Positions 35,798 to 43,996 of a stretch of 64,000 nucleotides of DNA are shown here, piece after piece. Each line of letters begins with the position of its first letter. Within the stretch, counting starts at the first letter, position 1. The stretch comes from Sphingobium sp. Cam5-1. GTDB taxonomy: Bacteria; Pseudomonadota; Alphaproteobacteria; Sphingomonadales; Sphingomonadaceae. The notes beneath the pieces are model-generated. The model made no database searches. It was not told where the DNA came from and saw only the letters and a list, made by a program, of their open reading frames with translations. The DNA lies in NCBI RefSeq assembly GCF_015693305.1, contig NZ_CP065139.1, forward strand, positions 124,001 to 188,000, read 5' to 3'. The position numbers and the translations under genes are program-made.

Positions 35798-35953
35798 TTA
35801 ATGATCCAACTCTGGTCGCGCGGATTGCCCCTCTTTAACGACAGCCTTTGGGCAGGGCGTGGTTTCCATTCCTGCCAGTGCGCCCGGCTTTCCGCATTGG
35901 GGACAACGGCTCTTGTCATGTCGGTCCTGGCGATCAACGGGGCGGATGCTCAC
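35798..35953 (-). CDS. Possible small CxxC (zinc-ribbon-like) protein
   Basis: In the 390-bp gap 35669-36058, a 51-codon minus-strand frame from GTG 35953 encodes DKSRCPQCGKPGALAGMETT and then PCPKAVVKEGQ. A CPQCGKPG knuckle is rarely found in shadow frames. However, no good ribosome site is visible and the frame stays open well upstream into the antisense of the peptidase gene, so the start is uncertain. I do not recognise a family. Low confidence. Confidence 0.3.
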   Translation of the reverse strand: MSIRPVDRQDRHDKSRCPQCGKPGALAGMETTPCPKAVVKEGQSARPELDH

Positions 35954-36058
35954 TAAGATTGTGTGGGCGAGGTAGCGAGAGGAGCTTGAAGAGCAGGGTG
36001 TCATGGCCCAATTAAGGGGCTTCCTAGCCCGTTTGGGCTGCCTCAACCAAGAGTAGCC

Positions 36059-38095
36059 ATGACTTCGCTTAACCCCCTTCTTGCCGATACCGACCTGCCC
36101 GATTTCGCCGCCATCGAGGCAGCACATGTGGTTACCGCCATAGAGGCAGCGATTGACCAGCACCGCGCTGCGATCGAGCAGATTACGGCATCGCAAGCCG
36201 ATGACTTCGGCAGCGTCATTTTGGCGGCGGAGCGGGCCGATTTTCTCCTGTCGCGCACATGGTCGCCCATTGGCCATCTTGCGGGGGTAGCCGACACGCC
36301 GGAACTGCGAGAAGCCCATGCTTCGGCACAGGCCTTGATGACGGCTTACCTGATGGAGGCGGGGCAGAACCGGGCGCATCATGATGCGGTCGCGCGCGTG
36401 GCGGACCGGCCCGATTTTGCTGACTTGCGTCCTGCGCAGAAGCGGGCCGTCGAATTGGCGCTGCGTGCCTTCCGTCTGGCGGGCGTGGCGCTGGAAGGCG
36501 AGGCCCGCCAGCGATTCCTCGATATTGGCGTGGCGCTGAGCGACCTTAGCACGCGTTTCGGGAACGCCGTGCTGGACGCGACGGAAGCGTGGAGCGAGCA
36601 TGTGACCGACGAGGCGGCGTTGGCCGGGGTGCCGGAAAGCGACAAGGCCATTCTTGCCGCCTATGCGCAGGAAAAGGGCCTGCCGGGTTGGTTGATCACT
36701 CTGCGCCAGCCCAGCGTGCTGGCGATCCTTCTGCATGCCGACGATCGGGCACTGCGGGAGCGGGTTTATCGCGCCCACAATACGCGCGCGTCTGATCAAT
36801 CGGATGACCGCAGTCATGATAATAGCGAACGGATCGACCAGATCATGGCACTGCGGCATGAAGCGGCGCAGATATTGGGCTTCAACGATTCCGCCGCGCA
36901 CTCGCTCGAAACCAAGATGGCGGCGGATGCGGACGAGGCGCTGGCCTTTCTGGCTGACCTCGCCAAGCGCGCTCGGCCGGTCGGCGAGAAGGAACTGGAG
37001 GAGGCGCGAGCCTTTGCCGCTGAGCATTTTGGTTTGAACGAACTTTATCCGTGGGACCTGTCCTACATCGCCGAAGCGATGCGGCGGACGTTGCATGGGG
37101 TCGATCAGGAAGCGCTGAAAGCCTATTTCCCGCTACCTCGTGTCCTGGCGGGCACGCAGAAGCTGATCGAGCGGCTTTTCGATGTGTGCCTGATCGAACG
37201 GAAAGCTGTTTCCACCTGGCATCCTGATGTCCTTTTCTATGATGTGCTGGATGCGAGCGGCGAGATTGTCGCGGGGGTCTATCTCGACCTGTTCGCGCGG
37301 GCTGGTAAGCGCGGTGGGGCGTGGATGGATGTGTGCCGGGCGCGGTTCCGGGATGCCGATGCTTTCCACCGGCCGATTGCCTATCTGACCACCAACTTCG
37401 CGCCGCCTGCGGGTGATCGTCCCTCGTTGGTCACGCATAATGACGTGGTGACGTTGTTTCATGAATTTGGCCATGTGCTGCACCATCTGCTGACGGAGGT
37501 CGATCTGCCGTCGGTCGGCGGCATTTCCGGCGTCGAATGGGATGCGGTCGAGCTGCCCAGCCAGTTCATGGAGAATTTTGCTTGGGAAAAGGACACGCTG
37601 ATCGGCCTGTCCGGGCATGTGGATACGGGCGAGCCGTTGCCTGAACCTCTATTTGACCGGCTGCTTGCCGCGCGGCAGTTTCAGGCGGGGCTGGCGTTGT
37701 TGCGCCAGATCGAATTTGCGACCTTCGACCTGCTGCTGCATCGCGACTATGATCCGGCGCAGGGGGCGCGTGTGATGCATACGCTTGAACAGGTGCGCGC
37801 GGCGGTGGCTGTTGTCCATCCGCCTGAATGGAATCGCTTTGCCCATGCGTTCAGCCATATTTTCGCGGGCGGATATGCGGCGGGATATTATTCCTACCTC
37901 TGGGCTGAACTTCTGTCGGCCGACGCTTTCGAGATATTCTCTCATGCCGATCTGCCGGGGGGAGGCGCCACTGCCTTCCGCCGCGAGATATTGGCGGCGG
38001 GCGCCAGCCGTTCCGCAGCCGACAACTTCCGGGCTTTCGCCGGACGCGCGCCAGAAGTCGATGCCTTGCTTCGATCGCGCGGGCTGGCGGCCTAA
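36059..38095 (+). CDS. M3-family zinc metallopeptidase (oligopeptidase A/Dcp type)
   Basis: This 678-aa cytoplasmic oligopeptidase trims short peptides. The zinc site is HEFGH at 468-472 within TLFHEFGHVLHHLL, with the third ligand Glu498 in AVELPSQFMENFAWE, the spacing seen in thimet-type enzymes. The helical N-terminus LNPLLADTDLPDFAAIEAAH and C-terminal SHIFAGGYAAGYYSYLWAEL are typical of the oligopeptidase A/Dcp family. No signal peptide. ATG 36059 is the first in the frame with this conserved start. A thioredoxin gene follows after 18 nt and may be co-transcribed. Confidence 0.93.
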   Translation: MTSLNPLLADTDLPDFAAIEAAHVVTAIEAAIDQHRAAIEQITASQADDFGSVILAAERADFLLSRTWSPIGHLAGVADTPELREAHASAQALMTAYLMEAGQNRAHHDAVARVADRPDFADLRPAQKRAVELALRAFRLAGVALEGEARQRFLDIGVALSDLSTRFGNAVLDATEAWSEHVTDEAALAGVPESDKAILAAYAQEKGLPGWLITLRQPSVLAILLHADDRALRERVYRAHNTRASDQSDDRSHDNSERIDQIMALRHEAAQILGFNDSAAHSLETKMAADADEALAFLADLAKRARPVGEKELEEARAFAAEHFGLNELYPWDLSYIAEAMRRTLHGVDQEALKAYFPLPRVLAGTQKLIERLFDVCLIERKAVSTWHPDVLFYDVLDASGEIVAGVYLDLFARAGKRGGAWMDVCRARFRDADAFHRPIAYLTTNFAPPAGDRPSLVTHNDVVTLFHEFGHVLHHLLTEVDLPSVGGISGVEWDAVELPSQFMENFAWEKDTLIGLSGHVDTGEPLPEPLFDRLLAARQFQAGLALLRQIEFATFDLLLHRDYDPAQGARVMHTLEQVRAAVAVVHPPEWNRFAHAFSHIFAGGYAAGYYSYLWAELLSADAFEIFSHADLPGGGATAFRREILAAGASRSAADNFRAFAGRAPEVDALLRSRGLAA

Positions 38096-38113
38096 ACAGA
38101 AGGCCATTGTAGC

Positions 38114-38551
38114 ATGGACGGACCCCTTGTGATCAGTTGCCCGGCCTGCGCTACGCTGAACCGTGTGCCAAAGGAACGGTTGGGCGAGGGGCGTTGCGGG
38201 CGGTGCAAGCAGGCATTGTTCCAGGGTCGGCCGGTGACCCTGACCAGCGCCAATTTTTCGCAGCATGCGGCCAGCAGCGACGTTCCGCTCATCATCGATT
38301 TCTGGGCGAGTTGGTGCGGTCCCTGTCGCCAGATGGCGCCAGCCTTCGAAGCCGCTGCCGCGCAGCTGGAGCCACATGCCCGGCTGGGGAAGATTGATAC
38401 GGAAGCGGAAGCCGATCTTGCCGCCCGCTATGCGATCCGCAGCATTCCTTCGCTGGTGATCGTGCACAAGGGGCGGGAAATTGCGCGCAATGCGGGCGCC
38501 ATGCCGATGGCAGCGATCGTCAGTTGGGTGCGGCAGAATCTGCCTGCGTGA
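38114..38551 (+). CDS. trxC: Thioredoxin 2-type protein with N-terminal zinc ribbon
   Basis: This 145-aa cytoplasmic thiol-disulfide reductase begins with a four-Cys zinc ribbon (CPAC at 9-12, CGRC at 28-31), the mark of TrxC-type proteins. A thioredoxin fold follows with the active site WCGPC (Cys68, Cys71) and the cis-Pro loop IRSIPSLVIVHKG. Its stop TGA (38549-38551) directly abuts the stop of the convergent EF-G-like gene (38552-38554), leaving no space for a terminator between them. Confidence 0.92.
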   Translation: MDGPLVISCPACATLNRVPKERLGEGRCGRCKQALFQGRPVTLTSANFSQHAASSDVPLIIDFWASWCGPCRQMAPAFEAAAAQLEPHARLGKIDTEAEADLAARYAIRSIPSLVIVHKGREIARNAGAMPMAAIVSWVRQNLPA

Positions 38552-40576
38552 TCAGGCGGGCTCCTTGACTCGCTGGACGATGCTGTTGGCGAGTTTCGGG
38601 GCGACTTCCGCAAGATGATCGAAATGCGCATCGAAATGAGCCATGCCCTGGCTCATCGAGCGGATTTCCGCTTCCAGACCTTGCAGCCCCGCCTCCGGTA
38701 GCAGGACTTCAATCACATCCCAGGCCGACCAACCTTCGCGGCTCGTCATGCGCAGCATCTGGCCACGGCGGGAGGCCACGGCGGAGGTGATGCGGGATGA
38801 TGCGGTGCCGGGTGTCATGATCGTCACATGCGCGACCGGCTCCAGCAGATAAGGGGACGCGGCGGCCAGTGCGTCGCTCATCGCTATCCGTCCGGCGGTG
38901 CGGAAAGCGAGTTCGGAGCTATCGACGCTGTGAAAGGAGCCATCAACCAATGTCGCCGCGACATCGACGACGGGAAAGCCGAGGGGACCTTTTGCCTGGG
39001 CGTCGTGCACGCCCTTTTCGACCGCCGGAATCCACTGCTTGGGTATCGCGCCACCCGTGATCTGTTCCTCGAAGCGAAGGCCCTCTCCCCGTTCCAGAGG
39101 ACGCACTTCCAGCACGACATCGCCGAACTGCCCATGCCCGCCGGACTGTTTTTTGTGCCGCCCGCGTTGCGTGACCGCTTTTCGGATAGATTCCCTGTAG
39201 GCGATCGTCGGCTGCTGCACCGATACGGCCACGCCATAGCGGCGCTTCAGGCGGGCCAGCGCGACGTTCAGATGCTCGTCACTCACGCCATGAAGCAGTG
39301 TCTCCCGTGATGCTTCGTCCTGGCTCCAGTGAAGGGCATGATCTTCCTCCGCCAGTCGATTGAGAGCGGTGGACAGGCGCACCTCGTCCTTATGGTCCTT
39401 CGCGGCGATCGCCACCGCGCAATTGGTTGCCGGTCGGTCAGCGAGCAGCCCTGTGCCGCCGGGTTTGGTCGCGATGCCGATCAGGTCACCCGCCTTTACC
39501 GTGTCGATCTTGGCAATGCCGACGATCGCGCCCGGATCAGCGGAGGCGATCTTAGTCGTGGCAAGACCCTGAAGCGCAAATATCCCGCCCGCGCGCAGGG
39601 ATTGTCCGCCATTATCCTGCAAGTCGGCGCCGTCCTGCAAATCACCGCCGAACAGCCGCGCGATCGCCAGGCGGCCTACCGTTGCCGCATGGGAAATCTT
39701 CAGCACCTGTGCCGCTGCTCCGCTGATGCCTAGCCGCTCCGCCGTCTTTGCGGGGGCAGGGGTATCATGCCGCAGCATCTTGAGCAGGCGGCGGATACCA
39801 AAGCCATTGGCAGCGGAACCGAACAACACTGGCACGATGAGGCCGCTGGCGGTTTCCTGCGCGAGATCGGCGAAGATGGTTTGAAGGCTTGGCTGTTCGT
39901 CCGACAGGAGCTGTTCAAGCAGGATGTCGTCATGATCGGCCAGTTGTTCCAGCATATGGAAGCGCGCCTGGCTTTCATCAGCCTTCAACTCTTCGGCGAG
40001 CGCGATCTGCTGCGACTGCTTGTCTGTTTCATAATGATAGGCCCGTTCCAGCGCGAGATCGACGAAGCCATCGACCCGATCGCCCGACCGGATCGGGATC
40101 TGCCGGGCGACGAGCGCGGCGGCGCTCATGGGGGTGAGGGCCGTCAGCAGATCCTGGATGCTGCCCCGCGTCTGCTCGATCTTGTTGACGAACAGGGCAT
40201 GCGGAACGCCCGCCCGTTCGAGCTTGCGCAGCGTGGGCTCTGCCAAGGGCGCGCGGGCCGGGTCAGGATCGATGACGACGATGGCGAGGTCGACCGTATT
40301 GAGAGCGATGGCCGCGTCATCGGCAAAGCTGGGCGAGCCTGGAATATCGACGAGGGAGAAATGATCCCCCATCCATTCGAACTGCATGAGGTTGAGTTCG
40401 GTGGAGCTTCCCCGCTCTCGCGCTTCCGGACTTGCATCGCCGACGCTGGTGCCAGCTTCGACCGATCCCTGTCGCGAAACAGCCCCGCTGATGTGCATTA
40501 TTGCTTCCGCGAGGCTAGTTTTACCCGCTCCGGCGGGGCCGATCAGCGCAATAGAGCGCGATTGCGTGCCGCTCAT
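38552..40576 (-). CDS. EF-G-like translation-factor GTPase with altered G3 motif
   Basis: This 674-aa protein has EF-G domain architecture: P-loop GPAGAGKT (13-20), G3 DIPGS (77-81), G4 NKIE (131-134), then domains II-V (GGGIFALQG-type beta barrel; QPTIAYRESIRKAVTQRGRH; DVVLEVRPLERGEGLRFEEQ; LEPVAHVTIMTPGTASSRIT). In canonical EF-G the G3 motif is DTPGH, with the His needed for GTP hydrolysis; here it is Ser81. Paralogues of the EF-G2/FusA2 kind also depart at this position. ATG 40576, with GGAG upstream, is better than 40591. It is probably an accessory ribosome factor rather than the main EF-G. Confidence 0.85.
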   Translation of the reverse strand: MSGTQSRSIALIGPAGAGKTSLAEAIMHISGAVSRQGSVEAGTSVGDASPEARERGSSTELNLMQFEWMGDHFSLVDIPGSPSFADDAAIALNTVDLAIVVIDPDPARAPLAEPTLRKLERAGVPHALFVNKIEQTRGSIQDLLTALTPMSAAALVARQIPIRSGDRVDGFVDLALERAYHYETDKQSQQIALAEELKADESQARFHMLEQLADHDDILLEQLLSDEQPSLQTIFADLAQETASGLIVPVLFGSAANGFGIRRLLKMLRHDTPAPAKTAERLGISGAAAQVLKISHAATVGRLAIARLFGGDLQDGADLQDNGGQSLRAGGIFALQGLATTKIASADPGAIVGIAKIDTVKAGDLIGIATKPGGTGLLADRPATNCAVAIAAKDHKDEVRLSTALNRLAEEDHALHWSQDEASRETLLHGVSDEHLNVALARLKRRYGVAVSVQQPTIAYRESIRKAVTQRGRHKKQSGGHGQFGDVVLEVRPLERGEGLRFEEQITGGAIPKQWIPAVEKGVHDAQAKGPLGFPVVDVAATLVDGSFHSVDSSELAFRTAGRIAMSDALAAASPYLLEPVAHVTIMTPGTASSRITSAVASRRGQMLRMTSREGWSAWDVIEVLLPEAGLQGLEAEIRSMSQGMAHFDAHFDHLAEVAPKLANSIVQRVKEPA

Positions 40577-40856
40577 CCTTGCTCTCCTCATCCCGCCTCT
40601 CGTGGTGAAGACGGTCTTTTTGAAGGGCCGATGTTCTGCCTATCGCGGGGGGAACGCAAGGGGGCTTCGACTGGATCGCGTCGCAGCTTGTTAAAGCGTG
40701 GATGTTAGGATGGGTCACTAGGGTGGACGATAGCCGGAACGAACCACCTCCCCGGCAATTTTAGTCGTTGCAATCCCTGCGCGAGGGGCGGATTTATCTC
40801 ATTTTGGGAGCTTGATCGATGTCGCTGACCGGCCTCCTGCTTGCACGGTCTATTTA

Positions 40857-41693
40857 ATGATTGTCCCCGATCAAGCGCCGGATTCCCGCAGCGTCGCGCT
40901 TCACTATGATGAGCTTGACCTCGCCTATCGTCGCATCTGGGGCGATCATGTTCACCACGGATATTGGCGCACCGGGACCGAAACGCCCGAGCAGGCCGCC
41001 GCCCAACTGGTGACCGAAGTGGAGCAAAGGCTTGGCGTAGAAGCGGGGGACCGGATTTGCGACATTGGTTGCGGATATGGGGCGACGGCGGCCAATATCC
41101 TGACACGCCATGACGTGTCGATCATCGGCCTGACTCTGTCGGCGGCCCAGCACGCAATTGCGCAAGAGCGTTCGCCGCGCTTTACCTGTCTGGTGCGGGA
41201 CTGGTTGGACAACGGACTGGAAACGGGGTCGTTCGACCGCGCTTATGCGATCGAGAGTTCTGAGCATATGACGGATAAGCCGCGCTTCTTCACCGAGGCA
41301 AGGCGCATATTGCGGCCGGGCGGCCGTCTGGTCGTGTGCGCCTGGCTGGAGGGGGAGGCGGCATCTGCTTGGGAGGTGCGGCATTTGCTGTTACCGATAT
41401 GCAAGGAGGGCAGGTTGCCCAGCATGGGAAGCCAGAAAGATTATCTGACATTGGCCTCGGACGCTGGATTTCGCCTGATGGATTATCGGGACATCAGCCG
41501 GGACGTGCGCCGTACCTGGTCGATCTGCCTTGGCCGCCTGGCGAAGAGCGTCTTGAGCGACCGGGACATTCGTCGGCTTGCGCTTGGCCGCGCCACGATG
41601 AGCCGTGATTTCATACTGAGCCTTCCGCGCCTCATCCTCGCGCTACGCACAGGGGCGATGCGGTATGGGATATTCCAGTGGGAAGCGGCCTAG
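40857..41693 (+). CDS. SAM-dependent methyltransferase (polyketide locus, MT1)
   Basis: This 278-aa methyltransferase has the lead-in HYDELDLAYRRIWGDHVHHG typical of tocopherol- and cyclopropane-type enzymes. Motif I is RICDIGCGYGATAANIL, the acidic loop is IIGLTLSAAQ, and post-motif ESSEHMTDKPRFFTEARRIL then RPGGRLVVCAW. ATG 40857 is chosen over 40812, which has no ribosome site and gives a non-family N-terminus. It ends overlapping the DUF2147 stop by 4 nt on the opposite strand. Its closeness to a type III PKS and an FAD enzyme suggests O- or C-methylation of a phenolic polyketide (inference). The gap 40577-40856 shows no gene. Confidence 0.85.
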   Translation: MIVPDQAPDSRSVALHYDELDLAYRRIWGDHVHHGYWRTGTETPEQAAAQLVTEVEQRLGVEAGDRICDIGCGYGATAANILTRHDVSIIGLTLSAAQHAIAQERSPRFTCLVRDWLDNGLETGSFDRAYAIESSEHMTDKPRFFTEARRILRPGGRLVVCAWLEGEAASAWEVRHLLLPICKEGRLPSMGSQKDYLTLASDAGFRLMDYRDISRDVRRTWSICLGRLAKSVLSDRDIRRLALGRATMSRDFILSLPRLILALRTGAMRYGIFQWEAA

Positions 41694-42094
41694 CCGCCTC
41701 GGGTCCAGCGCCGCGATTCACAGATGAAGAGCACGCAGCCGGTGAGCTTCAGCGATCCGTCAGTATTGCGCGCCAGTGAGGAACGATAGCTTTTCCCGCT
41801 TTTTGGATCATAAGCCCGCCCGCCTGTCCATGTGGAACCGGATCGGCTGAAATCCCAAAGGGTAAGAAGACCCGCCAAAGGCTGCGAGCGAAGGCGAGGG
41901 TTCGGGTTGTGCACGTCTGTCTTGGGGACATCGGCGCCCGTATCGAGCACTCGCACGATCCGGCCGCACAGTTTCGCGCCACATGGCTCGATTTTGACGA
42001 GGCCCTTGCCATCGTCCGTCACCCATAGACCGGTCACATCGGTCGCAGGAAGCGCAGCCGAAGAGGCGAGCAAGAGGAGGGAAGCCGCCAGCAT
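41690..42094 (-). CDS. DUF2147 family secreted protein
   Basis: This 134-aa protein has a signal peptide (LAASLLLLASSAALPA). The DUF2147 pattern follows: DVTGLWVTDDGKGLVKIEPC, LCGRIVRVLDTG, PLAGLLTLWDFSRSGSTWTG, GRAYDPKSGKSYRSSL, and a C-terminus LKLTGCVLFICESRRWTR. The family is a small periplasmic beta-rich fold of unknown role. Start ATG 42094 has AGGAG 7 nt upstream; ATG 42100 is too close to that site. It is embedded in the polyketide locus but on the opposite strand to both methyltransferases. Confidence 0.88.
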   Translation of the reverse strand: MLAASLLLLASSAALPATDVTGLWVTDDGKGLVKIEPCGAKLCGRIVRVLDTGADVPKTDVHNPNPRLRSQPLAGLLTLWDFSRSGSTWTGGRAYDPKSGKSYRSSLARNTDGSLKLTGCVLFICESRRWTRGG

Positions 42095-42195
42095 TGTCAT
42101 ACTCCTATCCGCCCCAGCGCTTGCACGGTGAGACAAAAAGTCTGGCGCATCAACTGCTTTCTCCGTGGTAGAATGATGGCGGGAGAAGACGAGAC

Positions 42196-42921
42196 ATGGC
42201 AAAGCTCATCACAAGATCGCGTCAGGAAGAGCAGATGGACGCGCCCGATCTCGACCCCGCCGTATATGAGCGGGTGCTGCACGATCTGGCGCGGGTCAAC
42301 CGATGGACGTTCACAGCCTGGCCCGCCATCGCCTTTCTCCAACGCGCAGTGGGACAGGCAAGACATTTCCGCCTGCTCGATGTCGGATTTGGGGACGGCG
42401 ACGTCCTGCGTGCGATTGCCCGATGGGCGCGGCGCCGGGGTATCGATGCCGAGCTGATCGGCGTGGACCTGAATGAAAAGAGTTTGCAGGCGGCGCGGCA
42501 TGCGACCCCGTCAGACCTGTCGATTGATTATCGGGCTGGCGATTATCTCGATCAGCCGGAGCCGTTCGACTTCATCATTTCAAGCCAGGTCACGCACCAT
42601 ATGACCGACGCGCAGCTGATGACTTTCCTGCGTCATATGGAAGCGAAAGCGCGGATGGGTTGGTTGATCTGCGATCTGCATCGCCACGGTTTTGCGCATT
42701 GGGGCTTCCCCATTCTGGCGCGACTGCTGCGCGTCCACAGGATCGTGCGGGAAGATGGTCAATTATCGATCGCCCGATCGTTCCGGCGTCGGGAATGGAT
42801 CGACCTGCTGGCACAGGCTGGCATATCCGAGGATCAGGTGCGGATCGTGCGCCGTTTCGCTTTTCGCATGTGCGTGGAGCGTGTGCGGGAGACGCCGCTT
42901 ATCCTTTCCGGATCCGGGTGA
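42196..42921 (+). CDS. SAM-dependent methyltransferase (polyketide locus, MT2)
   Basis: This 241-aa protein has motif I FRLLDVGFGDGDVLRAIARW, the acidic residue in ELIGVDLNEKSL, and the motif II/III area FDFIISSQVTHHMTDAQLM. The C-terminal half, FAHWGFPILARLLRVHRIVR and RREWIDLLAQAG, resembles the methyltransferases commonly found with type III PKS and UbiH-like genes in proteobacteria. Its 3' end overlaps the FAD oxidoreductase gene by 23 nt in convergent orientation. It likely methylates the PKS product before or after hydroxylation (inference). Confidence 0.85.
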   Translation: MAKLITRSRQEEQMDAPDLDPAVYERVLHDLARVNRWTFTAWPAIAFLQRAVGQARHFRLLDVGFGDGDVLRAIARWARRRGIDAELIGVDLNEKSLQAARHATPSDLSIDYRAGDYLDQPEPFDFIISSQVTHHMTDAQLMTFLRHMEAKARMGWLICDLHRHGFAHWGFPILARLLRVHRIVREDGQLSIARSFRRREWIDLLAQAGISEDQVRIVRRFAFRMCVERVRETPLILSGSG

Positions 42922-43996
42922 GAGACGCGGCGCTGGTTCCCAGTCCGGGCGCGAACCGTAGCAGCGACATGAGGATATTGCGGGTCAGGGGTGCTGCTGC
43001 ACCATGGCGCAAGGCTTCGGCAATGCCGACAGGCCGCGCGCATTGCCGCCGCCATTTGTCCTGCCATGCCGGTGAGGCTTCAGGTCCTGCGGCCAGCATT
43101 GCTCCGGCGGCGCTCGCTCCGCTGGCCAAGGCGATGGCGATACCGTCGCCTGCGAGGGAGGCTATGACGGCGCTCTGATCACCGATGCGAAAGACGCCTT
43201 TGTGGCTTTGCGGCGCGCGCCAGCCATAGGGAACGCCAGCTACGGCATCGAAATGGGTGGGGACGCCCTGAAGCCGTTCGCGGAGCAGTGGGGCCTCCTG
43301 TTGCAACGCGTCCAGCAGCGCGGGAACGCTCCCCGCTGTAGTCAGCCGATCTCTGCTTACCGACAGGCAGAGATTGACCGATCCATCCTCCTGCAACAGC
43401 AGTCCTGCATAGCCCTGGTTAAACAGGTGCAGTTCAACGACGCCCGACAGCGCGCCATGCGATACGGAGGACGCAGGGAGGGAGGTGCGTAGCCCGACCG
43501 ATGAGCTTGAGAAATGCCGGGCGACGCCGCGCAGCTCATGCTTTCCGACGCCTATGAACAGGGCGTCTGCAGTAAGCGTCTCGCCATTGTCGAAGCGCAC
43601 GGCGCGGCGATCTGGATCGGCTGTGCGGGCTGTTCGGCCTCGGCTGACAATAGCACCGGCGTTGGCGGCTGCCTCGATAAGGGCATTGTCCAGGACGTGG
43701 CGGGAAATGCCCCCGGCCGTGGCGGGCAGGGCGGCTTCGACGCAGCGTGTCCCCGTGGCCAGCCTGAAGCGACTTATGGGTCGCGCCCCAAGCTTCCAGG
43801 GGTCCACTCCCAATTCCATAAGGCCAGCGATCGCGTCCCAGCCGAGAAAGCCCCCGCATACGCCAGCGGGGGCAGCGGCCCGACGCTCAATCAGATGCGG
43901 CCTCATTCCGGCACGGGCGAGGGTGATGGCGGTGGCAGAGCCGGCCGGGCCGCCGCCGATGATGAGCGCCTCCAGCTTGGCCGCTCCTGTCATCAT
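42899..43996 (-). CDS. FAD-dependent oxidoreductase (UbiH/geranylgeranyl-reductase-like)
   Basis: This 365-aa flavoprotein has the N-terminal dinucleotide fold ALIIGGGPAGSATAITLARA, the second FAD motif ALFIGVGKHEL, and the GD motif VFRIGDQSAVIASLAGDGIA that closes the FAD site. ATG 43996 overlaps the PKS stop as ATGA, so the two are coupled; the frame stays open to 44233, but that part is antisense-like Arg-rich sequence. The pair PKS-flavoprotein with a nearby methyltransferase matches the logic of alkylresorcinol/quinone loci (srsABC type), where the flavoenzyme hydroxylates the ring. Confidence 0.87.
   Translation of the reverse strand: MMTGAAKLEALIIGGGPAGSATAITLARAGMRPHLIERRAAAPAGVCGGFLGWDAIAGLMELGVDPWKLGARPISRFRLATGTRCVEAALPATAGGISRHVLDNALIEAAANAGAIVSRGRTARTADPDRRAVRFDNGETLTADALFIGVGKHELRGVARHFSSSSVGLRTSLPASSVSHGALSGVVELHLFNQGYAGLLLQEDGSVNLCLSVSRDRLTTAGSVPALLDALQQEAPLLRERLQGVPTHFDAVAGVPYGWRAPQSHKGVFRIGDQSAVIASLAGDGIAIALASGASAAGAMLAAGPEASPAWQDKWRRQCARPVGIAEALRHGAAAPLTRNILMSLLRFAPGLGTSAASLTRIRKG

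Noticed and set aside
35954..37096. Long minus-strand frame opposite the M3 peptidase
   Set aside because: It is antisense to a clear HEFGH metallopeptidase, with low-complexity His/Arg-rich translation; only its last ~51 codons, in the gap, were kept as a weak candidate.
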